A DNA stretch of 9,928 nt from Deltaproteobacteria bacterium (GTDB taxonomy: Bacteria > Myxococcota > UBA796 > SXON01), in contig CANKNP010000190.1 in assembly GCA_947483545.1 (NCBI GenBank), forward strand, positions 1-9,928, written 5' to 3'. A program made the translations under genes and the position numbers. Shown here piece after piece: positions 1 to 6,628 of the stretch. A model generated the notes under the pieces. It worked only from the letters and a program-made list of their open reading frames with translations. It did no database searches and was not told the DNA's origin. The first letter of the stretch is position 1; each line of letters begins with the position of its first letter.

Positions 1-50
1 CTTCCTTCGCCTCTCCCCGCCTTCGCGACGGCGACCGCCTCCCGGGCTAC

Positions 51-54
51 GGAG
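51..54 (+). promoter_or_regulatory. Ribosome binding site for the TPR-kinase GTG start
   Basis: GGAG stands 5 nt before the GTG at 60. It decides in favour of this start over the ATG at 78, which has only C-rich sequence in front of it. The rest of bases 1-59 shows no recognisable promoter or gene end. Confidence 0.5.
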
Positions 55-59
55 CCCCG

Positions 60-2690
60 GTGTCCCTCCCCGCGGCGATGGCCTTGCTCTGGCTCCTGGC
101 TCCTTCCGCCTGGGCCCGCCCTGAGGACGCGCTCGACCCGGTGAGCCGCGGCTTCTACGCGCAGGCGGCGGGCGCCGAAGAGGCGAGCCGTTGGCCCCAG
201 GCGGAGTCGCTGTACCGCATCCTTTTTGAGCGAGATCGGAGCTTTGTACCCGCCGCGTTGGGGCTTGGGCGGGCGTATGAGGCCCAGGGCAAGCTGACCG
301 AGGCCGAGTCGCTGTACCGGTCGCTCGGCCTTGAAGCGGACGCGGTCGAAGGGGTCGCCCGGCTCGTCCAGACGCGCGATCCTGCCCAGTCCGTCGAGCT
401 CTACCGCCAGTTGGAGGTGCTCCGATTCGGAGACGCGGGGCCGTTCTGTGCTCAGACGTCGCTCCTGGCCGCGCTCCCCGGTCGTCTGTCCGAGGCGACG
501 GCGTCGTGGGAGCGTTGCGTCACACTCTCCCAGGCCGAGCAGCCCAATCTGCTCGCCCTGGGCACGCTGGTCGATGCGATGTTGCTGGCCGAGCCGGCCT
601 CCGAGGAGGCGGTGCTTCAGCTGGAGGAGGCGCTCGCCCGCTGGCCCGACGCGGCGGAGGCCCCGTCCCTGCGCTCGCGGCTGGATCGCCTGGAGGTGGA
701 GCGATCGGCGAGGAGCGTGGTCCTGGGCGGATCGGAGGCGCTCACCGGGCCTGACGCAGCGCGGCTCTCGGAGGCGCGTGCTCTGCTGGCCACCGACCGC
801 CCCCTCGCGCGCGCGATCGCCGAGGCCCTGCTGGAGCGTCACCCTCGCGCTGCGGAGGCGCATGGCGTGCTCTCGGACGCGACCTTCGGGTCCGACTGGG
901 CCGCTGCGGAGATTCACGCGTTGTTGGCCCGAGATCTGGATCCGGACGCAGCGATGAACCACGTTCGCGTTGCCCGCACCCTGCAGGAGGCCTACGCCGG
1001 GCGCCGGAACGGGGAGGCGCTGGTGGCGATGCGTCAGGCGGCCGCGCTCCGCCCTGATGAGCCTGCGATCATGCTTCAGTTGGCCCACTTGGAGCGGTCG
1101 CAGGGGGAGTGGGACCGCGCGATCGCCGCGCTGCAACGGTCTTCACAGCGGGCTTCGGACACGGCCCAGATCGATGCCGCCAGGGCCCAGATCGCGGCGC
1201 TCCGCCGGGTCGCCCCGCCATTGCCCACCGCAGCGCCGTTGCAGACGCTGGACCACGTCCCGGACGCCGCAGCGAGCGCGTGGCGCGTGGCGCTGGTCTA
1301 CCTGGACCGCGGAGATCTCGCGTCGGCCCGCACCGAGCTGGATCGGGCGATGGCCCTCGCACCCCAGGTGGCGGCCCTGATCAACATGGACGCGCGGCTG
1401 CGTCGTCAGTCTGGGGACGTCGCGGGCGCGATCGCCGCTTGGGAACGCAGCCTCGCGCTGGAGCCGGGGCAGGGCGACGTGGAGCTCGCGCTGGGCGAGA
1501 CCCTGGAGGCGAAGGGCGAGGCGGAGCTTGCCCTGGGGCACTACCGGAGCGCCGCCAGGGCAGGGGAGGCCGATGCGCACTACTTCCTCGCGCGGTCGGC
1601 CGGCGCGTTGGGCGACTGGCAGACCGTGCGGGCCGAGCTGGGCGCGTTCGATGCCGCTGGTGGTCAGGCTTCCCTCTACGCGGTCGCCGCCGGGCGGTTG
1701 AGAGAGCAGGCTGAGGCCCACGTGTTCACCGTTCGCGCGGTCGGCGTGGGGCTCGCGGTCGTGTTCCTCTCCGTGCCGCTCTTCGGCTGGCTGTGGCGCC
1801 GTGGCGGCGTCGACCTCCGGCAGATGCTGAACCACGCGCCAACCTCCTGGCACGATGCCGCGCGCATCCTCGCCGCGATTCGGCACGAGGTGCTCAAGCA
1901 CAACACGACCGTGCTCCCGGACATCGCCCGGGCGCTCGACCAGGGCGACCGCAAGGCCTGGGACGCTTGGCGTCCGGGCGCCTCCGATCTGCTCCGACGG
2001 TTCGACGACTACCTCGGCGCCCTCGAAGCGCTCGGCGGGCAGCACGGCGTGCGGTTGGCCTCGAGCCGCGATCCCATCCTCGCCCCGATGCGCGCTGCGT
2101 TGCGTGGCCTTGTTCGCGCCGCCGCGAGAGGTCGGGCGCCCCGCTCCGCCGATCTTCGCGCCCACAGCGACGCGCTCAATGGCGAGGGCTACGCCGCGCT
2201 CGGTACGCTCGTTACGGAGATCTGCATCCTGCCGGTCACCGCCGCGGTGATCACCGAGGTGTACGCCCGCGTGCTGGCCGAGCCCGGGTTTGCGGGGGAT
2301 GGCGCGCCGCTGGTGGTCGCAGGCCCGGCCGGGCAGGTTCGGCTCTTCCGTGGCGACCTCGACGACATCCTCGCCAACCTGTTCCGCAACGCGCTGGCCG
2401 CGGGCGCCACGCAGGTCACCGTGGTGCTCGGCGAGGACAGCGACCCGATCACCGGCCACTCCTGGTTCCAGATCCGCGTGGAGGACGACGCCCCAGGCCA
2501 GCTCACCACCGGCATGATCCGGGGGCGCTACATCTCGCGCGGCCTCGGGCTCGCGGTGGACATGTTGAACCGCCACGGGGGCACGATCCGCGTGGATACG
2601 GCCCCGCCGGTCGGGGATCGCCCCCGCAAGGCCGTGGTCGTCGAGCTGCCTGCGGTGGAGGCCGCGGCCGTCGAGGTCGAGTGGAGGTGA
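60..2690 (+). CDS. TPR-rich transmembrane sensor protein with C-terminal histidine-kinase-like ATPase module
   Basis: The 876-residue product reads as a signalling protein that senses outside the membrane and acts inside. Residues 1-19 form a signal peptide ending in SAWA. Degenerate tetratricopeptide repeats follow: two clear ones at about 33-90, others at about 245-365 and 405-505. A single membrane helix at about 557-579 is followed by WRR. The cytoplasmic part has an H-box-like segment (IRHEVLKHN, H609/H614), an N-box (NLFRNALAAGA, N773/N777), a degenerate G1 box (DDAPGQ, 809-814) and a G2 box (GLGLAV, 828-833), so it should bind ATP and probably autophosphorylate. TPRs normally bind proteins. 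The GTG start is preferred because GGAG lies 5 nt upstream; ATG at 78 has no such site. The frame is open to the window edge, so a longer N-terminus cannot be excluded. No response regulator is in the window. The domain reading is firm; kinase activity is inferred. Confidence 0.85.
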   Translation: MSLPAAMALLWLLAPSAWARPEDALDPVSRGFYAQAAGAEEASRWPQAESLYRILFERDRSFVPAALGLGRAYEAQGKLTEAESLYRSLGLEADAVEGVARLVQTRDPAQSVELYRQLEVLRFGDAGPFCAQTSLLAALPGRLSEATASWERCVTLSQAEQPNLLALGTLVDAMLLAEPASEEAVLQLEEALARWPDAAEAPSLRSRLDRLEVERSARSVVLGGSEALTGPDAARLSEARALLATDRPLARAIAEALLERHPRAAEAHGVLSDATFGSDWAAAEIHALLARDLDPDAAMNHVRVARTLQEAYAGRRNGEALVAMRQAAALRPDEPAIMLQLAHLERSQGEWDRAIAALQRSSQRASDTAQIDAARAQIAALRRVAPPLPTAAPLQTLDHVPDAAASAWRVALVYLDRGDLASARTELDRAMALAPQVAALINMDARLRRQSGDVAGAIAAWERSLALEPGQGDVELALGETLEAKGEAELALGHYRSAARAGEADAHYFLARSAGALGDWQTVRAELGAFDAAGGQASLYAVAAGRLREQAEAHVFTVRAVGVGLAVVFLSVPLFGWLWRRGGVDLRQMLNHAPTSWHDAARILAAIRHEVLKHNTTVLPDIARALDQGDRKAWDAWRPGASDLLRRFDDYLGALEALGGQHGVRLASSRDPILAPMRAALRGLVRAAARGRAPRSADLRAHSDALNGEGYAALGTLVTEICILPVTAAVITEVYARVLAEPGFAGDGAPLVVAGPAGQVRLFRGDLDDILANLFRNALAAGATQVTVVLGEDSDPITGHSWFQIRVEDDAPGQLTTGMIRGRYISRGLGLAVDMLNRHGGTIRVDTAPPVGDRPRKAVVVELPAVEAAAVEVEWR

Positions 2691-2694
2691 GGAG
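2691..2694 (+). promoter_or_regulatory. Shine-Dalgarno-like GGAG before the rhodanese gene
   Basis: GGAG directly follows the TGA of the kinase gene. It is 17 nt from the ATG at 2712 but 8 nt from an in-frame CTG at 2703. The distance makes a non-canonical CTG start possible. ATG remains the default call. Confidence 0.3.
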
Positions 2695-2711
2695 CGCGTT
2701 ACCTGCGGCGG

Positions 2712-3176
2712 ATGTTTCGTCGTCTCGTGAACCTCCCCTTCGCGGTCGCTGGCAAGGCGGCGCGGGCTTTTCAGGCGCGTGAGGACGCGCGGACCGCCGC
2801 GACCTATGGCAAGGCGGAGGACCCGGGCGATGTCGCGAACAACACGCACAAGTTGCCCCCGACCCAAACGCCCGCCGACGTCGTGCAGATCGCCCCTGCA
2901 GCGTTGGTCGGCCGAAAGGTGCACTGGATCGATGTCCGGGAGGCCTCGGAGCGAAACGAGGTGATCCCCGGCGCCGTCCACATGCCGATCCTGACCGTGA
3001 ACGTGCGGGTGAGCGAACTTCCGCCGGACGAGACCGTCGTCGTGTACTGCAACGCGGGGGGCAGGGCGACGCAAGTGGCGTGCTTCTTTCGGGATCGCGG
3101 GATGGAGGACACGTGGGCGCTCACCGGCGGGCTGCCGGCTTGGATCGCTGCGGGTGGCGCCGTGGAGCCGGCATGA
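2712..3176 (+). CDS. Rhodanese-like domain protein (probable sulfurtransferase)
   Basis: This 154-residue, single-domain rhodanese probably moves sulfane sulfur to an acceptor through a cysteine persulfide. Visible hallmarks are WIDVREASE at 72-80, the IPGAVHMPI segment at 85-93, and the active-site loop CNAGGR with Cys113 and Arg118 (the CxxxxR spacing of active sulfurtransferases), then TGGLPAW at 138-144. Residues 1-25 are basic and hydrophobic (LPFAVAGKAARAF) and could be an amphipathic membrane-associating helix; they do not look like a cleavable signal peptide. The gene begins 21 nt after the kinase gene and overlaps the next by 4 nt, so it is probably co-transcribed. The ATG has GGAG only 17 nt upstream. 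An in-frame CTG at 2703 is 8 nt from that GGAG and would add three residues. The physiological substrate is unknown. A link to kinase signalling is inferred from position only. Confidence 0.9.
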   Translation: MFRRLVNLPFAVAGKAARAFQAREDARTAATYGKAEDPGDVANNTHKLPPTQTPADVVQIAPAALVGRKVHWIDVREASERNEVIPGAVHMPILTVNVRVSELPPDETVVVYCNAGGRATQVACFFRDRGMEDTWALTGGLPAWIAAGGAVEPA

Positions 3177-3772
3177 ACCCGCGGGTGCGCTGGGCGCTGC
3201 TGGGGGTGGGGTTCCTGGGCGTGATCCTCGGCTGCGCCCAGGCCGATCTGTACAAGCAGAAGGCCGAGAAGTTGGCAGAGGCGGCCAGACGTAAGGCGAC
3301 GACCCCGGCGATGCCGTGCGACGCCGAGGTGTCGAAGGATCCGCCCGGCTCCTGCGTGACCGGCAAGCTTTGGTGCGGCGCTACGGTCGAGGGCACCACC
3401 GAGGGCGGCCAGAGCAACTGGGACGGGGAGTTCTACAACGACAAGTTTTGCCTGCCCGGCGGCGACTACACCGCCTCCGAGCGGGTCTACACGTTGGACG
3501 TTCCCGAGTACACCTCGGCGGTCGTCGAGCTTCAGTCGGATTGCGTTGACTTGGATCTCCTGGCGCTCGGCTTCACCTGGTCGAGCGGAAAATGTCCTGG
3601 AATGCAACACAACATCCCCAACTGCGACGGGGATGATGGCAGCGGGGGCGGCAGCTTGGAGCTGCAAAGCTTCCAAAACCCCGGGTCCTACATGATCGCG
3701 GTCGATGGAAAGGACGGGGCGACCGGCACGTTTCGGTTGACGGTGCGATGTGAGGACATCATTCGGCGTTGA
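3173..3772 (+). CDS. Small cysteine-rich lipoprotein of unknown function
   Basis: This 199-residue lipoprotein precursor has a basic N-terminus, a hydrophobic stretch at 7-19 and a lipobox ILGC with the lipidated Cys at 21. A charged helical stretch (about 22-42) follows. The rest contains eight cysteines (49, 61, 68, 93, 124, 141, 151, 193), which suggests four disulfides and an extracytoplasmic location. The C-terminal part (SYMIAVDGKDGATGTFRLTV, 172-191) resembles the end of bacterial pre-peptidase C-terminal (PPC-like) beta-sandwich domains; this is a weak family hint. The frame is open further upstream to 3080, but the ATG at 3173 is chosen because it overlaps the rhodanese stop as ATGA, a usual coupling arrangement, and gives a proper lipoprotein signal. 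The last 14 bp overlap the converging gene on the other strand. The function is not recognised. It could be an envelope partner of the kinase's TPR domain. Confidence 0.82.
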   Translation: MNPRVRWALLGVGFLGVILGCAQADLYKQKAEKLAEAARRKATTPAMPCDAEVSKDPPGSCVTGKLWCGATVEGTTEGGQSNWDGEFYNDKFCLPGGDYTASERVYTLDVPEYTSAVVELQSDCVDLDLLALGFTWSSGKCPGMQHNIPNCDGDDGSGGGSLELQSFQNPGSYMIAVDGKDGATGTFRLTVRCEDIIRR

Positions 3773-5531
3773 GCCTGTAGACCTCCAATCCCCCCATCTT
3801 CGTCGGCGCTCCCCAGACCTTCAGCATCCCGCGAACCCTCTCCCGGGTGAGCGAGCTCGAAAACTTCGCGGGGTTGACCACGATGCCGGCAAAACCGTCC
3901 TCCACGAGCAGGAGCCTGTCTGCTTCGATGCGGTCGCGATCCTGGACCTGTACGCGGATGCGCCCCTCTGTGGGTTTCTCCAGCTCAAGCAGCGCCGCGG
4001 TGTAATTGTTTTCGCAGAGATATCGGGGCGGAAAACCCTTGACCTCGTCGGCGATCGGCCGGCGGTGCACTAACTGTTGGTAGAAATGGACGCGTTCAAA
4101 GCGGTCGGAGGCGCGATCGAACCAGGGCAGGGAGAGGATGGCGCCGGGGCCGAGGATGCGGTCGAGGTCCTGCAAGGCGTCATCGCGGCCGAAGGAGGCG
4201 ACGGGGAGGGGGAGGGGAACCGGCGAGGTGAGGGTGAGCTCCAGAAGCCAAACCGTGAGGGCGGCGGGGGCGACCCAGCGGCCAAACCGGGACGCGAGGG
4301 CGTCCACGCCACAGCTCGCGGCGACGGCGAGGCCCACGACCGCGGGGAGGGCGTACCGGAAGGGCTCCAGGAGCAGGGGGGCGCCGGGCCAGACCGCGAG
4401 GAGGCCGAGCCAGACGGGGTTGTTGGGGGTGGGGGAGGATGATGCGGCCGAGAGCGGCGTGAAGGGTCCGAGCGACGCCGTGATGCAGAAGGCGGCGACG
4501 GCCCACCACATCGCCACCATGGCACGCCGCCGCTGAGTGACGAGCCCGACGATGCCGAGGACCAGCAGGCTGATCCCGGGGGAGAACGCCCGAAAATATC
4601 GGCTGCCCGCCTCGCGGGAGATCAGGGCGTCCTTCCCCGTCGCGACGTAGTCGGACAGGAACGCCGTGTAGCGGTCGGGGTGCGTGGGTTGAAGGTACGG
4701 ATAGGGTGCTGAGTGCCGTGTCTCCGCCACGGTCTCGGCCGACATCTGGCTGTCCGCGGCTCGAAGGATGTGGTCCATCCACAGCGCGTAGGGCTCCGTC
4801 AGCAGGACCGCGCCGAACACGATCCCGATGAGGCCGAGCCCTGCGACCCGCATCCCACCCCGCGTCGCAGGGGTCTCCATCGACGGTCCCGCACGAACCA
4901 ACGCGTACAGGAACGGCGCCATCGGCACCGCGATCACGGAGAAGATCACGGCGTTGTACGGGCATGTGACGAAGCCGAGCCCCGCGAACAGGCCCGCGGC
5001 CGCGCCCTCCCGCCAGCCCGATCGCAGCGCCCCCAATCCAAAACGCAGCGCCATCACCCACGGCCAGAGGTTCAACATGTCCGTCACGGCGCCGTTCACG
5101 CAGTACACGAGCACCAGCGGGGTGAGCCCGAACGCCACGGCACCGTAGACGCGCGCCCCGGGGCTGCCGACGATCGTGCCCAACAACGAGCGCATCGCGA
5201 GCATGTTCGCGAGCAGTTGCAGGTAGACGAGCGTGTTGTACGCGCCGATCCTCCCGAGCATCGGCCGCAAGGCGCCCGTGACCAGCGTGCCCATCGGATC
5301 GGGGTTGTTCAGGCTCCCGACGTTCGGCCAGCCTGCGGTTTCGATGCGGCCGCCGAACAGCCCGTCCCGCCAGAAGGTCTCGAACACCCAGAGCTTGACG
5401 GGCACTTCGGAGCTGGGATCGGCGAGCAACGCCCAAGGCGCGGCCGCCAACGAGAGCAGAGGGACCGCGGCGCAGCCAGCCAGGACAAGGAACTCTCCCC
5501 AAGCAAGCCCCGAGAGCGCGCGGCGGATCAC
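3759..5531 (-). CDS. Polytopic membrane protein, GT-C / YfhO-like glycosyltransferase family
   Basis: This 590-residue inner-membrane protein has about ten hydrophobic helices, starting at 12-35 and ending near 420-435. A soluble C-terminal part of about 150 residues follows. Features shared with GT-C-type glycosyltransferase-like proteins are an acidic first external loop (LADPSSEVPVKLWVFETF, then NNPDPMG at 75-81), a helix block starting AYNTLVYLQLLANM, an EPFRYALPAVVGLA segment at 389-403, and the soluble-part signatures ILSLPW (465-470) and HRRPIADEVKG (489-499). Such proteins use polyprenyl-phosphate sugars to decorate lipids, glycans or proteins. No acceptor can be named and the catalytic acid is not certain. 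The start is GTG, immediately preceded by an in-frame TAG, with no good Shine-Dalgarno. Convergent with the lipoprotein gene, it is separated from the upstream minus-strand genes by a hairpin-rich spacer, so it may be transcribed separately. The family call is moderate; the membrane protein call is firm. Confidence 0.75.
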   Translation of the reverse strand: MIRRALSGLAWGEFLVLAGCAAVPLLSLAAAPWALLADPSSEVPVKLWVFETFWRDGLFGGRIETAGWPNVGSLNNPDPMGTLVTGALRPMLGRIGAYNTLVYLQLLANMLAMRSLLGTIVGSPGARVYGAVAFGLTPLVLVYCVNGAVTDMLNLWPWVMALRFGLGALRSGWREGAAAGLFAGLGFVTCPYNAVIFSVIAVPMAPFLYALVRAGPSMETPATRGGMRVAGLGLIGIVFGAVLLTEPYALWMDHILRAADSQMSAETVAETRHSAPYPYLQPTHPDRYTAFLSDYVATGKDALISREAGSRYFRAFSPGISLLVLGIVGLVTQRRRAMVAMWWAVAAFCITASLGPFTPLSAASSSPTPNNPVWLGLLAVWPGAPLLLEPFRYALPAVVGLAVAASCGVDALASRFGRWVAPAALTVWLLELTLTSPVPLPLPVASFGRDDALQDLDRILGPGAILSLPWFDRASDRFERVHFYQQLVHRRPIADEVKGFPPRYLCENNYTAALLELEKPTEGRIRVQVQDRDRIEADRLLLVEDGFAGIVVNPAKFSSSLTRERVRGMLKVWGAPTKMGGLEVYRLNAE

Positions 5532-5592
5532 CTAGACGACCACGGAGATGACGGCGATGCGGGTGCTGAAGTCCAGGCCGGGCCGCGTCGGG

Positions 5593-5623
5593 CCTCCCGG
5601 TCCGGTACTCCGGAGCCGGGAGG
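5593..5623. repeat. Hairpin 1: interrupted GC-rich inverted repeat with TACT loop
   Basis: CCTCCCGG (5593-5600) pairs with CCGGGAGG (5616-5623). Inside it, TCCGG (5601-5605) pairs with CCGGA around the loop TACT. An alternative, mutually exclusive stem is also possible: GGTCCGGT (5599-5606) with ACCGGACC (5624-5631). No T-tract follows on either strand, so a simple intrinsic terminator is not supported. Confidence 0.7.
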
Positions 5624-5628
5624 ACCGG

Positions 5629-5658
5629 ACCCGAGTTTCGGTACTCCGAAACTTGGGT
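5629..5658. repeat. Hairpin 2: 13-bp inverted repeat with TACT loop
   Basis: ACCCGAGTTTCGG (5629-5641) pairs with CCGAAACTTGGGT (5646-5658) around the loop TACT. All 13 positions pair if the single G-T is allowed as a wobble in plus-strand RNA; minus-strand RNA would have an A-C mismatch there. The core CGGTACTCCG is shared with hairpin 1, so the two look like related copies of one palindromic unit. Confidence 0.75.
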
Positions 5659-5677
5659 AGCGTCCGGCCCGGGGGGT

Positions 5678-5700
5678 GTGGGGGGCCTGAAGCCCCCCAC
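5678..5700 (-). terminator. Hairpin 3: perfect 9-bp stem after the minus-strand operon, possible terminator
   Basis: GTGGGGGGC (5678-5686) and GCCCCCCAC (5692-5700) form a perfect stem around the loop CTGAA. It begins 12 nt past the TAG of the Pro/Ala-rich gene at 5713, where a terminator would be expected. No U-tract follows on the minus strand (it runs into ACCCCCC), so it may act as a mRNA 3'-end stabiliser or Rho-assisted stop instead. Confidence 0.5.
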
Positions 5701-5712
5701 GGAACACGCAAG

Positions 5713-6609
5713 CTACCAGCCGGCGACGAGCTGACGGGGGTTCGCGAACGCCGTGATCAGCCGACGCCCGCCCACATCCACCCACAACAAAAACTCCCCC
5801 TTGTCCGTCACACCGTGGGCGACTGCGAGGGTTTGAGGCGGATCGTTGATGAGATGGTGCAGCACCACGGTAGCACCCACCGCGTACTCCACCTGGTGCG
5901 TCGCGAGGAACCTGGCGCGATGGGAGCGCCAGAGGGCGGTGAGGGGCTTTCGGTCGTCGGCGAACATCGCGTTGGCGATGTAGACCTGGGCGCCCGGGAG
6001 GCCGGCGCCAAGGACGGACTGCACGATGTCGCCAAGCTGGTCCTCGGTCACGGTTGCAACAGGGGGCAGCGCCAGGACGGGCGCGGGCGGTGCCAAGGCG
6101 GGCGCGGGCGCAGCGACAAGGACAGCGGGCCGGGGCGCTGCGGGCGCCAGACTCGCCGTAGGGGCGGGCGTGAACGTCGGCGCGGGAGGGAGTGCGATCT
6201 GTGGGGCGGGGGGCTGGGATGCGCGTACGTTGGTCGCCTTCTCATCCGCCTCTTGCTTGCGCGCCAGATCCATCGCCTCCAAAGCAGACAGCTTCCGCTG
6301 CGGTGGGGGTGCAGCTGCGACACCACGGATCACCGGCTTGGCCTCGACCTTGGCCTCGGGCGCGGCCGCGGCGGGACGGCTTGCCGGCGCACCCGCCTTG
6401 GCCTGCGCGGCTTTGGCCAGGATCTTCGCCAACGCGCGCGGGTCCGGCCCTGCGCTGGGGGGTGTCGGCGGGGGCATCGGCCGGTTCACAGGCTTGGTAG
6501 CCCGCAGTTGGCCGGGTTCTGGCGTATCGCTCGGCGCGGTCGGGTCCGGGGGCGACGGCGCCTGACCGAACAGGCTGGAGAGCGGGTCCTTTTTTGGGGG
6601 TGTAGACAA
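5713..6609 (-). CDS. Pro/Ala-rich low-complexity protein with unrecognised C-terminal domain
   Basis: The 298-residue product was not recognised. Residues 1-15 (MSTPPKKDPLSSLFG) form a short polar motif. Residues 16-187 are a Pro/Ala-rich, mostly disordered region, interrupted by two charged helical stretches (about 57-73 and 105-128). The C-terminal 110 residues (188-298) look globular, with alternating hydrophobic strands such as VGATVVLHHLI and GEFLLWVDVGGRRLITAF. There is no signal peptide, so it is predicted cytoplasmic. The TTG at 6609 is chosen as start: GGAG lies 9 nt upstream and it follows the previous stop by 19 nt. The frame is open further up to 6813, but any longer start would run into the neighbouring gene, which has a good signal peptide. 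As third member of the metallopeptidase set it may help make or export the other two; this is a guess from position. Confidence 0.7.
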   Translation of the reverse strand: MSTPPKKDPLSSLFGQAPSPPDPTAPSDTPEPGQLRATKPVNRPMPPPTPPSAGPDPRALAKILAKAAQAKAGAPASRPAAAAPEAKVEAKPVIRGVAAAPPPQRKLSALEAMDLARKQEADEKATNVRASQPPAPQIALPPAPTFTPAPTASLAPAAPRPAVLVAAPAPALAPPAPVLALPPVATVTEDQLGDIVQSVLGAGLPGAQVYIANAMFADDRKPLTALWRSHRARFLATHQVEYAVGATVVLHHLINDPPQTLAVAHGVTDKGEFLLWVDVGGRRLITAFANPRQLVAGW

Positions 6610-6618
6610 GGGAATGCG

Positions 6619-6622
6619 CTCC
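6619..6622 (-). promoter_or_regulatory. Ribosome binding site deciding a TTG start
   Basis: On the minus strand GGAG is followed by 9 nt and then TTG (6609-6607). This is the only well-spaced site after the preceding gene's stop and no ATG or GTG is available there, so it decides the TTG start of the Pro/Ala-rich gene. Confidence 0.5.
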
Positions 6623-6628
6623 GCGGGT

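Noticed and set aside
1..59. Possible end of a gene left of the kinase gene
   Set aside because: The stretch is too short. Frames are open but carry no recognisable motif, so no gene is supported.
1143..3074. Long minus-strand open frame opposite the kinase and rhodanese genes
   Set aside because: The translation lacks any domain, is rich in Arg/His/Gly and is antisense to two clearly recognisable protein domains.
3080..3172. Upstream extension of the lipoprotein gene into the rhodanese gene
   Set aside because: It would bury the lipoprotein signal 31 residues inside the protein. The ATG at 3173 gives a normal signal and an ATGA overlap.
4180..5700. Long minus-strand open frame of about 500 codons inside the membrane-protein gene
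   Set aside because: It is an Arg/Pro/Gly-rich shadow frame produced by the GC bias. The alternative frame has membrane helices and family-like motifs.
6589..6595. In-phase A-AAA-AAG heptamer near the start of the Pro/Ala-rich gene, the classical -1 slippage motif
   Set aside because: It simply encodes Pro-Lys-Lys at codons 5-7. No strong downstream stem was seen, and the -1 frame gives low-complexity sequence with no recognisable domain.
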